From Alteriqipengyuania_B sp035481675 (GTDB taxonomy: Bacteria > Pseudomonadota > Alphaproteobacteria > Sphingomonadales > Sphingomonadaceae): 64,000 bases of DNA. Below, one piece after another: positions 8,609 to 18,909 of this stretch. Every line of letters begins with the position of its first letter. The first letter of the stretch is position 1. The notes beneath the pieces are model-generated. The model ran no database searches, was not told where the DNA came from, and saw only the letters and a program-made list of their open reading frames with translations. The DNA is taken from assembly GCF_035481675.1 (NCBI RefSeq), contig NZ_JAYJJW010000001.1:1798001-1862000 (forward strand). The letters are read 5' to 3'. A program made the translations under genes and the position numbers.

Positions 8609-9007
8609 GTGATAGACCAGCTGCTTCAGTTCGGCGGCTCGCTGGCGGCTATCCTGGCCCTTTTCCTCCTGGCGGGCTGGCTGAAGCTCGGCGGGGTCGG
8701 GCGGATCGACGGTCCCGAGCATGCGATGGCGCTGGCGAGCGAGGTCGACCTGCATTTCGCCCCGAGGGACGTGATTGTGGATCGCGAAGGCCGCGCTGCC
8801 ATCCTTTTCGACGGCGCGGCAGTGATGCTGCTGATGCCGCACGGCAACAAGTTCGTCGGCCGCGTGCTCGGCCCGGCTGCCCGGGTCGAGCGGACGGGCG
8901 AAGGACTGTCCGTGCACAGTGGCGAGCGGCTGCACCGCCCCGTCGAGATGGCTCTCGATCACGAGGAGGCGGAGGCTTGGTTCGCGCGGCTTCGCGCCCT
9001 AGACTAG
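8609..9007 (+). CDS. Small membrane-anchored protein of unknown function
   Basis: A 132-residue protein starting at GTG 8609. It has one N-terminal membrane segment (about residues 10-27) and a soluble domain of about 100 residues rich in beta-strand-like alternation. I see no catalytic motif and do not recognise the family. It starts six bases after the TerC-like gene and ends four bases before the GTG of the sterol-desaturase-like gene, so the three are probably one operon. Confidence 0.65.
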   Translation: MIDQLLQFGGSLAAILALFLLAGWLKLGGVGRIDGPEHAMALASEVDLHFAPRDVIVDREGRAAILFDGAAVMLLMPHGNKFVGRVLGPAARVERTGEGLSVHSGERLHRPVEMALDHEEAEAWFARLRALD

Positions 9008-9011
9008 CGCC

Positions 9012-9932
9012 GTGCCCGATTTCTCACCCACCGAATACGCCGTGCCCGGTTTCGTCATGCTCGTGCTGGCCGAAATGGTCTGGGCCCGGCTGCGGCGGCC
9101 GGAGGCCTACGAACCGCGCGACACGCTGACCAGCCTCGCCTTCGGACTCGGCAGCACGGTTTCGGGCCTGCTGTTCGGCGGCCTCTTCCTCCTTCTCTAC
9201 CTCGCGCTGTGGGAATACCGGCTGTTCGATATCGGCTGGGTGTGGTGGGCCTGGGCATTGTGCTTCGTGCTGGACGACCTTGCCTATTACTGGATCCACC
9301 GCGCCGGCCACCGGATCCGCTGGTTCTGGGCGAGCCACGTGAACCACCATTCGAGCCAGCATTACAACCTGTCCACCGCCCTGCGCCAAAGCTGGACGGG
9401 GTTCCTGACACTGGGCTTTGCGTTCAAGCTGCCGCTGGTGCTGCTCGGCTTCCACCCGGTGATGATCGCGATCTGCGGCGGCTTCAACCTGATCTACCAG
9501 TTCTGGATCCACACCGAGTCGATAGGCCGGATGCCGCGCTGGTTCGAAGCGGTGATGAACACGCCGAGCCACCACCGCGTCCACCACGCCACCAATCCGC
9601 GCTATCTCGACCGCAACTATGCAGGGGTCTTCATCGTGTGGGACCGGATGTTCCGCACATTCCAGCCCGAGGTGGAAGATGCGGACGAGCCGATCCGCTA
9701 CGGCATCGTCAGGCAGCTCGGCACGTTCAACCTCCTGTGGTCCGTCTTCCACGAATGGATCGGCATAGCGCAGGACATGTGGCGCGCCCCGTGGCGGCAC
9801 AAGCTATCCTACCTGCTGCGCGAGCCCGGCTGGAGCCATGACGGCAGCCGCCAGACCAGCGACACGATCCGCGCGCGCTGGCGGGAACGGAGGGGCGAAG
9901 GCTCCGGACCCGGAAATTCCCCGCAAGCTTAA
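9012..9932 (+). CDS. Fatty acid hydroxylase/sterol desaturase family protein
   Basis: A 306-residue integral membrane di-iron oxygenase. The histidine boxes are present: HRAGH, then HVNHHSSQHYN, an HTES-type histidine in the next segment, and HRVHH near residue 193. These bind the two irons and define the superfamily. Four or so membrane segments flank them. Relatives hydroxylate or desaturate sterols, carotenoids or fatty acids; sphingomonads use related enzymes in carotenoid or sphingolipid modification, but the substrate cannot be decided here. Start is GTG 9012, four bases after the previous stop. Confidence 0.88.
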   Translation: MPDFSPTEYAVPGFVMLVLAEMVWARLRRPEAYEPRDTLTSLAFGLGSTVSGLLFGGLFLLLYLALWEYRLFDIGWVWWAWALCFVLDDLAYYWIHRAGHRIRWFWASHVNHHSSQHYNLSTALRQSWTGFLTLGFAFKLPLVLLGFHPVMIAICGGFNLIYQFWIHTESIGRMPRWFEAVMNTPSHHRVHHATNPRYLDRNYAGVFIVWDRMFRTFQPEVEDADEPIRYGIVRQLGTFNLLWSVFHEWIGIAQDMWRAPWRHKLSYLLREPGWSHDGSRQTSDTIRARWRERRGEGSGPGNSPQA

Positions 9933-9986
9933 ATCGTTGCGCCCCTTTAATCGCTCGCTTAATCCTTGTGACCGAGGAGAGCGAGC

Positions 9987-11570
9987 ATGGATGAATTCGA
10001 CGTCATCGTCGTCGGCGGCGGTAGTGCGGGCAGCGCGGCGGCCGGGCGGTTGGCAGCAGCGGGCAAGAGCGTTTGCCTGCTGGAGGCCGGCGGCCGGAAC
10101 GACAATTTCTTGATCAAGACGCCGGGCTTCATGCCCTTCCTGCGCAACAGCTCCAACTATCGCTACGACACGGTCCCGCAGAAGGGGCTGAAGGGCCGCA
10201 TCGGCTACCAGCCGCGCGGGCGCGGCCTCGGCGGGTCGAGCGCGATCAACGCGATGGTCTATATCCGCGGCAACCGTTTCGATTACGACCAGTGGGCCGA
10301 ACTCGGCTGCGACGGCTGGGCCTATGACGATGTCCTGCCCTATTTCAAGAAGGCCGAATGCAACGTTCGTGGCCAGAGCGAGTACCATGGCGGCGACGGG
10401 CCGCTGTGGGTCAGCGACCAGAAATACGCGAACCCCGCCAGCAAGGCTTTCGTCGAAAGTGCAGCCTCGCTCCAGCTGCCGCGCAACACAGACTTCAACG
10501 GCGAGAAACAGGCCGGTTTCGGCATGTACCAGGTGACCCAGAAAGACGGCGAGCGCTGGTCGGCCAGCCGCGCCTATATCGAGCCGCTCCGCGACCGAAA
10601 GAACCTCGACGTGCGCATCGGCGTGACGGTGCAGCGGCTGGAGATCGCGGATGGCCGCGTCACCGGCGTGACCTACTCCGTCGGCAAGAAGGAGCGCACG
10701 ATCACGGCGCGCGGCGGCGTGATCCTGAGCGCAGGCGCCTTCAATTCGCCGCAAATCCTCATGCTGTCGGGCATAGGGCCGGGCGCGCATCTGCAGGAAC
10801 ACGGGATCAACGTGGTCGACGACCGTGCCGCCGTGGGCAGCGATCTGCAGGACCATATCGACTACGTCTCCAGCTGGGAGACCGAGTCGAAGGAGCCTAT
10901 CGGCGACAGCATCGCCGGCAGCATCCGCATGGTGAAGGCGATGATCGAGCACCGCCGCCAGCGCACCGGGATCATGACCACCCCCTATGCCGAAAGCGGC
11001 GGCTTCTGGACCGTGATGCCCGATGCGCCGGCTCCGGACGTCCAGTGGCATTTCGTGCCGGCGATGCTGGAGGATCACGGGCGCGAGAAGGTGAAAGGGC
11101 ACGGTTTCTCGCTCCACGCCTGCGTGCTGCGCCCGGAAAGCCGCGGGACGGTGCGGCTGGGAAGTCGCAACGCCGCCGACGCGCCCCGGATCGACCCCAA
11201 TTTCCTCGACGACGAGCGCGACATCGCGACGCTGCGCGCGGGCGTGCGCCTGTCGCACCGGATCGCTTCCGCCCCGCCGCTGTCGGACTATGCGCCGAAG
11301 GACCGCTATCCCATCGACCTCGACGACGACGGGCAGCTCGACGATCTCATCCGGAGCCGCGCCGACACGGTATACCACCCGGTCGGCACCTGCCGCATGG
11401 GCGCCGACGAGGCTTCGGTCGTCGATACCCGGCTTAAGGCGCGCGGAGTCGACGGGCTGTGGATTGCCGATGCCAGCATTATGCCCCGCCTCGTCAGCGG
11501 CAACACCAACGCGCCCAGCATCATGATCGGCGAACGCTGCGCCGACTTCGTGAAGGACGCGCTCGGCTGA
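9987..11570 (+). CDS. GMC-family FAD-dependent oxidoreductase (choline/alcohol dehydrogenase-like)
   Basis: A 527-residue flavoprotein. The N-terminus has the dinucleotide-binding VVGGGSAGSAAAGRLA and a following LLEAGG. The first GMC signature is at GRGLGGSSAINAMVYIRGN and the second at GAFNSPQILMLSGIGPG. The C-terminal active-site histidine lies in YHPVGTCRMG, followed by DASIMPRLVSGNTNAP. It is closest in pattern to BetA-like alcohol dehydrogenases, but no betaine-pathway gene is nearby, so choline as substrate should not be assumed. A GAGGAG-type site precedes the ATG. The gene lies 54 bases after the hydroxylase gene, and the convergent amtB terminator follows. Confidence 0.9.
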   Translation: MDEFDVIVVGGGSAGSAAAGRLAAAGKSVCLLEAGGRNDNFLIKTPGFMPFLRNSSNYRYDTVPQKGLKGRIGYQPRGRGLGGSSAINAMVYIRGNRFDYDQWAELGCDGWAYDDVLPYFKKAECNVRGQSEYHGGDGPLWVSDQKYANPASKAFVESAASLQLPRNTDFNGEKQAGFGMYQVTQKDGERWSASRAYIEPLRDRKNLDVRIGVTVQRLEIADGRVTGVTYSVGKKERTITARGGVILSAGAFNSPQILMLSGIGPGAHLQEHGINVVDDRAAVGSDLQDHIDYVSSWETESKEPIGDSIAGSIRMVKAMIEHRRQRTGIMTTPYAESGGFWTVMPDAPAPDVQWHFVPAMLEDHGREKVKGHGFSLHACVLRPESRGTVRLGSRNAADAPRIDPNFLDDERDIATLRAGVRLSHRIASAPPLSDYAPKDRYPIDLDDDGQLDDLIRSRADTVYHPVGTCRMGADEASVVDTRLKARGVDGLWIADASIMPRLVSGNTNAPSIMIGERCADFVKDALG

Positions 11571-11578
11571 AGTTCGGC

Positions 11579-11611
11579 AAAAAAAGGGACCGGAGCTTGC
11601 ACTCCGATCCC
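11579..11611 (-). terminator. Rho-independent terminator of glnK-amtB
   Basis: On the minus strand a 10-bp stem with one G-T pair (11602-11611 with 11586-11595) closes a 6-base loop and runs into seven T residues (11585-11579). A second, longer stem at 11641-11678 lies between it and the amtB stop. Both fit the end of the amtB transcript. Confidence 0.88.
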
Positions 11612-11691
11612 AAGGATATTCCGCAGGAGGAACATCGGTTGGCGAGGCCGGTGAGGAGAGAGAGTTCCCGGCCCCGCCAATCTGGTTAAGA

Positions 11692-13047
11692 TCAGTTGTA
11701 GGCGCGCTCCCCGTGTTCGGAGATGTCGAGGCCGTTGACTTCGGTCTCTTCGTCGACCCGCAGCCCGGTGACGAGCTTGGCGATGAAGCCGGCGACCAGC
11801 GTTCCGATCGCGGCCCACACGATGGTCACGACCACGCCTTCGGCCTGGATGAAGAGCTGCGCGAGCGTTGCGGTCGATCCGTCTCCGGGGCCGCCGATGA
11901 ACGGCTGGTAGACGATGCCGGTACCCAGCGCGCCGACGATGCCGCCCACGCCGTGGATGCCGAAGGCATCGAGGCTGTCGTCGTAACCGAACTTCTGCTT
12001 CACCTTGGCGACGAAGAAATAGCACACGATCGAGGACGCGATGCCGAGCAGGATCGCCCCGAACGGACCGCTGTTGCCGGCAGCCGGGGTCACGGCGACG
12101 AGGCCGGCGATGACACCCGAACAGAAGCCCAGCGCGCTGCCCTTGTGCCCGGCCAGCCGCTCGATCACCATCCAGGTCAGCGCCCCTGCCGCCGTGGCGA
12201 CGAAGGTGTTGATCATGGCGAGGCCGGCAACACCGTCAGCTTCCAGTTCGGAGCCGGCATTGAAGCCGAACCAGCCAACCCACAGCAGGCCGGTGCCGAT
12301 CATCGTCATCGTCAGGCTGTGCGGCGGCATGGGCTCAGCCGGATAGCCGCGGCGCTTGCCGAGGAGATAGGCGAGCACGAGGCCCGACACACCTGCGTTG
12401 ATGTGGACCACGGTCCCGCCGGCGAAATCGAGCGCACCGGCATCGAACAGCAGGCCGCCATCCCACCACACCATGTGGGCGATGGGGAAATAGACGATGG
12501 TCAGCCAGATCGGCACGAACACCATCACCGCGGTAAATTTCATCCGCTCCGCCGTCGCGCCCAGGATCAGGGCGGCGGTGATGGCCGCGAAGGTCATCTG
12601 GAAGCTGATGAAGACATATTCGCTGATGACCTCGTCGCTGAAGGTGGCCGCCGTGCTGTCGGCAGTCGTGCCCGTCAGGAACAGGTTGCCCCAGCTGAAG
12701 AAGCTGTTGCCTTCAGGCCCGAATGCGGTGGAATACCCCCACATCACCCACACCAGCATCGCCAGCGCGGCGGTGGCGCCGATCTGGGTCATGGTGCTGA
12801 GCATGTTCTTCGATCGCGTCAGGCCGCCGTAGAACAGGGCGAGGCCGGGCAGGATCATCAGCAGGACGAGGACGGTGGAGGTCATCATCCAGGCGTTGTT
12901 GCCGGGGTTGGCGACGGCAGCCGCCGCCTCGGTCGTGGCGCCCGCAATCGGCGTACCCGCTTCGGTTGCAGCATCCTGCGCCCATGCGGCGGAGGCGGAA
13001 ACGATGCTGCCGGCGGCAGCGCAGAAACCCGTGATTTTCTTGAGCAT
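11692..13047 (-). CDS. amtB: Ammonium transporter
   Basis: A 451-residue Amt/Rh channel of the inner membrane. It has an N-terminal signal peptide, as Amt precursors do, and about eleven membrane segments. The twin histidines of the pore are in VVHINAG and FGIHGVGG, with the usual NPGNNAWMM and ALFYGG segments near the N-terminus. GAGGAGG six bases upstream of ATG 13047 fixes the start; an ATG five codons earlier is too close to that site. It follows the PII gene by 11 bases, the classical glnK-amtB pair in which PII plugs the channel when nitrogen is sufficient. Confidence 0.96.
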   Translation of the reverse strand: MLKKITGFCAAAGSIVSASAAWAQDAATEAGTPIAGATTEAAAAVANPGNNAWMMTSTVLVLLMILPGLALFYGGLTRSKNMLSTMTQIGATAALAMLVWVMWGYSTAFGPEGNSFFSWGNLFLTGTTADSTAATFSDEVISEYVFISFQMTFAAITAALILGATAERMKFTAVMVFVPIWLTIVYFPIAHMVWWDGGLLFDAGALDFAGGTVVHINAGVSGLVLAYLLGKRRGYPAEPMPPHSLTMTMIGTGLLWVGWFGFNAGSELEADGVAGLAMINTFVATAAGALTWMVIERLAGHKGSALGFCSGVIAGLVAVTPAAGNSGPFGAILLGIASSIVCYFFVAKVKQKFGYDDSLDAFGIHGVGGIVGALGTGIVYQPFIGGPGDGSTATLAQLFIQAEGVVVTIVWAAIGTLVAGFIAKLVTGLRVDEETEVNGLDISEHGERAYN

Positions 13048-13058
13048 GTCGGTCCTCC

Positions 13059-13397
13059 TCAAAGTGCCGCGTCGCCGGTTTCGCCGGTGCGGATGCGGGT
13101 GGTGGACGAAAGGTCGAGGACGAATATCTTGCCGTCGCCGATGCTGTCGGTGCTGGCGACTTCCTGGATCTTCTCGACCACTTGCGGCGCCAGCGCATCG
13201 CTCGCGGCGATCTCCAGCTTGACCTTCGGCAGCATGTTGGTGGCGTATTCCGCGCCGCGATAGATTTCGGTCTGGCCCTTCTGGCGGCCGAAACCCTTCA
13301 CCTCGGACACGGTCATGCCAGCGACCCCGATCTCGCCGAGGGCTTCGCGCACCTCGTCGAGCTTGAACGGCTTGATGATGGCGACGATGTATTTCAC
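13059..13397 (-). CDS. glnK: Nitrogen regulatory PII protein (GlnK type)
   Basis: A 112-residue PII signal protein, exactly the family length. The T-loop is intact: GFGRQKGQTEIYRGAEY, with the tyrosine that is uridylylated at position 51 in TEIYRG. The GTG at 13397 follows AGGGGGG by seven bases and gives VKYIVAIIKPFK, the standard N-terminus. The pairing with amtB and the sigma-54 site upstream support GlnK rather than GlnB, which in this group normally sits beside glnA. It senses ATP/ADP and 2-oxoglutarate and gates AmtB. Confidence 0.95.
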   Translation of the reverse strand: MKYIVAIIKPFKLDEVREALGEIGVAGMTVSEVKGFGRQKGQTEIYRGAEYATNMLPKVKLEIAASDALAPQVVEKIQEVASTDSIGDGKIFVLDLSSTTRIRTGETGDAAL

Positions 13398-13461
13398 GTG
13401 AGCGCCCCCCTGTTGCGATATGGAAACCCGGACACGCGCAAAACGCGCCCTTCGCACTTGC

Positions 13462-13477
13462 AGCAAGAGCCGTGCCA
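13462..13477 (-). promoter_or_regulatory. Sigma-54 (RpoN) promoter for glnK-amtB
   Basis: On the minus strand the sequence TGGCACGGCTCTTGCT matches the consensus TGGCAC-N5-TTGCW at every fixed position. The -24 GG and -12 GC are ten bases apart, as sigma-54 requires. Transcription would start near 13452, leaving a leader of about 55 bases before GTG 13397. This predicts control by RpoN with NtrC. An AATT-TGC-AATT inverted repeat at 13515-13525 lies upstream but does not match the NtrC consensus. Confidence 0.82.
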
Positions 13478-13564
13478 GAATGTAAGAAATCGCAATACGG
13501 GGGGCACGCGGCGCAATTTGCAATTAGCGAGAGCCCGGCCGAGTCACATTTTTATGCAGCTGCC

Positions 13565-14278
13565 TTAATTTTCGGCATCTGCTTTCGGCAGCCGCAGGTG
13601 CGCATAGACGGGCAGGTGGTCGCTGCTTACCGCGGCGAGGTCGCTGCCGTGCACATCGGTGTGGGACACCCGCCAATGGTCGCTCACCACGATCCGGTCG
13701 AGCGTGCCGAGCGGGCGATGCGCGGGGAAGGAGCGGCCCGGTGACAGCACGGTCCAGTCCTGCCCGCCGAACGCCCTCAGCGCACCCTTGTTGGGCAGCC
13801 ATTCGTTGAAATCGCCCATAAGCACGGTCGGGCATTCGGCTTCGTCGGCACAGTGTTCGATCACCGTGCGCAGTTGGTCGCGCCGCCTTAGGCCGGTGAG
13901 GCACAGGTGCATGCCGACCATGCGAACCCGGCGCCCGCCCACCGACAGGTCGGCCCGCACCGCCCCGCGCGGTTCGATCGTCGGCAAGTCGACGCGGCAG
14001 GTGCCCGTCACCTCTATCCCCTCGCGCAGCAGCAGCGCATTGCCGTGCCAGCCGAGCGAATGGGGCCGCTCGGCCACCGCGGCGGCGTGCCAGCCGTGCC
14101 GTTTCAGCAAGTCTTTCGGCAGCACCGATGCGCGATTGCCGAAGCGCATGTCGGCTTCCTGCAAGGCGACGATATCGGCGTCGATCTCGTCGATGACCGC
14201 CAGGATGCGCGCCGGGTCGCGGCGGCGGTCCCGCCCCACGGCCTTGCGAATATTGTAGCTGGCGACGGTCAGTTCCAT
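13565..14278 (-). CDS. Endonuclease/exonuclease/phosphatase-family protein
   Basis: A 237-residue member of the metal-dependent EEP hydrolase fold. Ordered motifs are SYNIRKAVG, the metal-binding glutamate in VALQEADMRF, the asparagine/aspartate pair in MGDFNEWLP, and the catalytic SSDHLPV at the C-terminus with LDRIVVS before it. No signal peptide is seen. The fold covers DNA-repair nucleases, sphingomyelinases and phosphoinositide phosphatases; the substrate here cannot be assigned. The ATG at 14278 is chosen, two codons into a slightly longer frame. It lies 21 bases after prfC. Confidence 0.82.
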   Translation of the reverse strand: MELTVASYNIRKAVGRDRRRDPARILAVIDEIDADIVALQEADMRFGNRASVLPKDLLKRHGWHAAAVAERPHSLGWHGNALLLREGIEVTGTCRVDLPTIEPRGAVRADLSVGGRRVRMVGMHLCLTGLRRRDQLRTVIEHCADEAECPTVLMGDFNEWLPNKGALRAFGGQDWTVLSPGRSFPAHRPLGTLDRIVVSDHWRVSHTDVHGSDLAAVSSDHLPVYAHLRLPKADAEN

Positions 14279-14299
14279 GCGCACCCTTCGGCCGCGAAC

Positions 14300-15823
<1,524 letters not shown>

Positions 15824-15933
15824 GGCTGGCCGCTTAGCCGCACCGCCGCCGCGCGTCCACGATGCAGCACCGACGGGCAACCGAATGGCAAGAAATCGGT
15901 GCTATCCGCCAACCGTATTCGAAGGGGGTCCGA

Positions 15934-16509
15934 ATGAAGAAATCACTCGTCACACTGGCGCTGCTTGCGCTCGCCGGCTGCGGCAGCAACCTGCCGGCCA
16001 ACACCTACGACCTGCCGCCGGAGGAGGTATACCAGCGGCTGGTCGCGGGCGATCTCGAAGATTTCAAGAATCGCATGCGATGCGGCATCGATATCTTCAT
16101 CCAGCAGGGCGGCACCACCAACCAGAGTGTCTCCTACCGCGTCAGCAGCGGTTCGCAGTCGGTCGCCAGCTTCGATGTCGAGCTGGTCCCGGTCGACGGC
16201 GGGATGACGGAAGTGAAGATCAACCTGCCACCCAAGGGCGACGGGGAGATCTACGATGGCACCCAAACGGTCGCGCGCCCGGCCTTCCGCCAGCCGCTGC
16301 GGATGGGCGTGGAGGAAATGGTCGCATCCAGAATCGAAGGCCGCGCCTTCAATATCGAAGGGATGCCCAACCTCGATATCAACGGCCCTTGCTTCATGCA
16401 GAAGGAACAGTGGCGCATGGGTCAGACGCCGAAAGTCGGCGATCCGATTTCGGGATCGCGTGCCTACGGCTCGCGCGACAGCAGCCTGTCCGACGACTGG
16501 GGCGAGTGA
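15934..16509 (+). CDS. Lipoprotein of unknown function
   Basis: A 191-residue exported protein with a typical lipoprotein signal, LALLALAGC, giving Cys16 as the acylated residue. The mature domain contains two further cysteines (in MRCGIDIF and GPCFMQK) and no catalytic motif that I recognise. The start ATG at 15934 is dictated by the signal peptide (MKKSLVTLAL), with a GGGGG-type site upstream. It is transcribed alone, diverging from prfC, and ends only three bases from the convergent pheT. Confidence 0.72.
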   Translation: MKKSLVTLALLALAGCGSNLPANTYDLPPEEVYQRLVAGDLEDFKNRMRCGIDIFIQQGGTTNQSVSYRVSSGSQSVASFDVELVPVDGGMTEVKINLPPKGDGEIYDGTQTVARPAFRQPLRMGVEEMVASRIEGRAFNIEGMPNLDINGPCFMQKEQWRMGQTPKVGDPISGSRAYGSRDSSLSDDWGE

Positions 16510-16512
16510 CGC

Positions 16513-18909
16513 CTAGCCGCGCAGTTCCGCACCAAGCTTCGCCGCGGCGGCCACGATCTTGTCGGAAACCGCCTTCAGCTCGGCATCGGTGAAGCTTTTC
16601 TCGCCCGGCTGGAGCGTGGCTTCGATGGCGACGCTTTTCCTGCCTTCGGGGACCCCCTGCCCCGCGAACACGTCGAACACGCGTGCGGCGACGATGGCCT
16701 GCTTGTCTGCGCCCTTCACCGCACGCTCCAGCTCGCCGGCGGCGAGATCGTCCGGCACCAGGAAGGCGAAATCGCGCTTCACCGGCTGCAGCGCGGGCGG
16801 CGCATAGGGCGCACGGGCGAAGCCGGGCGCTTTCTTCGGCGCAGGGATCGCGTCGAGGAACAGCTCGGCCACCACGACCGGCCCGTCGATGTCGAACGCT
16901 TCCAGCGTGCGCGGGTGCAGCGCGCCGAACCGGGCGAGCACGGCTTTCGGGCCAAGTCGGAGCGTGCCGGACTGGCCCGGATGGAACTGTGCGCCGGCCT
17001 CGCCCATCACTTGCAGGCGGTCGACCGGGGCCCCAGCGACTTCCAGCAATCGTTCGGCCATGCCCTTCGCATCGTAGGCATCGAAGGGCGCGGCCTTGCC
17101 ACTGGCCCAGCCGCGCGGTGTGTTCTCGCCCGCAAGCAGGACGGCCAACGTCTCGCGCTCGTCGCTCGAACCGTCAGCGCCCCGGAAATATCGTCGGCCG
17201 AGTTCGAACACGCGCACCCCGGCCGCGCCGCGGTCACGGTTGCGCTTTGCAGCGCCCAGCAGGCCCGGGATGAGCGAGGGCCGCATGACCTTGAGGTCTT
17301 CGCTGATCGGGTTCTCCAGCGCCCACAGAGACGCGTCGCCTTGCGCAAAATGCGCGGCTTCGGCTTCGGGCAGGAACGACCAGGTGATCGCCTCGTGCAG
17401 GCCCGCCGCGGCAGCCGCGCGGCGCATCTTGCGGGCGCGAAGTTGCTCGCGCGTGGCGGTGGGTTTGGCGACCCCTTCGACGCGCGGCAAGGGCGTGCTC
17501 TCGACCTTGTCGAGCCCGTGGATGCGCACGACTTCCTCGACCAGGTCGGCGGCGCCTTCGACATCGTGACGGCGCAAGGGCACGCTGACGGTCCAGTCAG
17601 GCGCCACGTCGAAATCGAGCGCGGCGAGGATGCGGCGCTGTTCGCTTTCGGCAATGTCGACACCGCCCAGCGTCCGGGCCAGCTGCGGATCGTAGGCCAC
17701 GGTCATCCGGTCGGCCGGCGGCGATCCCGCGCGCGCGGCTTCGCTCGCTTCGCCGCCGCAGGTGCGCAGCATCAGGTCCGTCAGGAGCGCGAGTCCATCA
17801 TCAAGGAAAGCGGGATCGACCCCGCGTTCGAAGCGCGTGCGGGCATCGCTGGCAAGGCCAAGCTTGCGGCCCGTCACGCCGATACGTTCGGGATCGAAAT
17901 AGGCGATCTCGAGCAGCACGTCGGTGGTGCCTTCGGTTGCACCCGAATGTTCCCCGCCCATGATGCCGGCGATGTCGTGCACGCCGTTGTCGTCGGCGAT
18001 CACGGTCATGGTTTCATCGAGCGTGTACGTTTTCTCGTTGAGCGCCTCGGCCGTCTCGCCATTCTTCGCGCGGCGAGCAACCACCGCGCTCGAAAGCTTG
18101 GCGAGGTCATAGACATGGGCCGGGCGGCCGAAGGCGAGCATCAGGTAATTGGTCGCATCGACCAGCGGCGAGATCACGCGCTGGCCGGCCGCAAGCAGGC
18201 GGCGCTGCATCCATTCCGGGCTGGAGCCGGTGTTGTCGACGCCGCGGATGACACGGCCATAAAAGGCCGGGCAGCCTTGCGGATCGTCGATGCGAATTTC
18301 GACCGGGCAAGCGCCCTCACCCGCAATCGATGGTACTTCGACAGGCTTGTAAGTGCCAAGACCCGCCGCCGCGAGATCGCGCGCAATCCCCATCACGCCC
18401 ATGCAATCGGGCCGGTTGGGGGTGATGGCGACATCGAACACCGGGCTCGCCGCGTGATAATCGGCGAAGCTCGTGCCGACGGGCGCATCGGCGGGCAGTT
18501 CGATAATGCCGTCGTGCTCGTCGCCGAGTTCCAGTTCGCGCACCGAGCACATCATGCCGTTCGATTCGACGCCGCGGATCTTCGACTTGCGCAGTTCCAT
18601 GCCATTGGCCGGCACGACCGCCCCGGGCAGGCCCAGCACGCCCTTCATCCCGGCACGGGCATTGGGCGCACCGCAGACGACCTGCAGCGGGTCGCCTTCG
18701 CCCGTATCCACGGAAAGGACCTGCAGCTTGTCGGCATCGGGATGCGGCGCGGCGGTCAACACCTCAGCAACGCGGAACCCGCGCAGCTTTTGCGCCGGAT
18801 CCTCGATTCCTTCGACTTCGTGGCCGATGGCGTTGAGCGCCGCGGCGATTTCCGTCACGCCTGCCTCGGTCTCGAGGAAATGCTTCAGCCATTCGAGCGA
18901 GAACTTCAT
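16513..18909 (-). CDS. pheT: Phenylalanine-tRNA ligase, beta subunit
   Basis: The 798-residue beta chain of the alpha2-beta2 synthetase. It opens with MKFSLEWLKHFL, then the tRNA-binding OB domain (about residues 39-150). The B3/4 editing domain, the B5 domain with VDPAFLDDGL-type residues, the catalytic-like core and the C-terminal anticodon-binding domain (about 705-798) follow. Length is standard. The ATG overlaps the pheS stop by four bases (ATGA), coupling subunit synthesis. It ends three bases from a convergent lipoprotein gene. Confidence 0.97.
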   Translation of the reverse strand: MKFSLEWLKHFLETEAGVTEIAAALNAIGHEVEGIEDPAQKLRGFRVAEVLTAAPHPDADKLQVLSVDTGEGDPLQVVCGAPNARAGMKGVLGLPGAVVPANGMELRKSKIRGVESNGMMCSVRELELGDEHDGIIELPADAPVGTSFADYHAASPVFDVAITPNRPDCMGVMGIARDLAAAGLGTYKPVEVPSIAGEGACPVEIRIDDPQGCPAFYGRVIRGVDNTGSSPEWMQRRLLAAGQRVISPLVDATNYLMLAFGRPAHVYDLAKLSSAVVARRAKNGETAEALNEKTYTLDETMTVIADDNGVHDIAGIMGGEHSGATEGTTDVLLEIAYFDPERIGVTGRKLGLASDARTRFERGVDPAFLDDGLALLTDLMLRTCGGEASEAARAGSPPADRMTVAYDPQLARTLGGVDIAESEQRRILAALDFDVAPDWTVSVPLRRHDVEGAADLVEEVVRIHGLDKVESTPLPRVEGVAKPTATREQLRARKMRRAAAAAGLHEAITWSFLPEAEAAHFAQGDASLWALENPISEDLKVMRPSLIPGLLGAAKRNRDRGAAGVRVFELGRRYFRGADGSSDERETLAVLLAGENTPRGWASGKAAPFDAYDAKGMAERLLEVAGAPVDRLQVMGEAGAQFHPGQSGTLRLGPKAVLARFGALHPRTLEAFDIDGPVVVAELFLDAIPAPKKAPGFARAPYAPPALQPVKRDFAFLVPDDLAAGELERAVKGADKQAIVAARVFDVFAGQGVPEGRKSVAIEATLQPGEKSFTDAELKAVSDKIVAAAAKLGAELRG

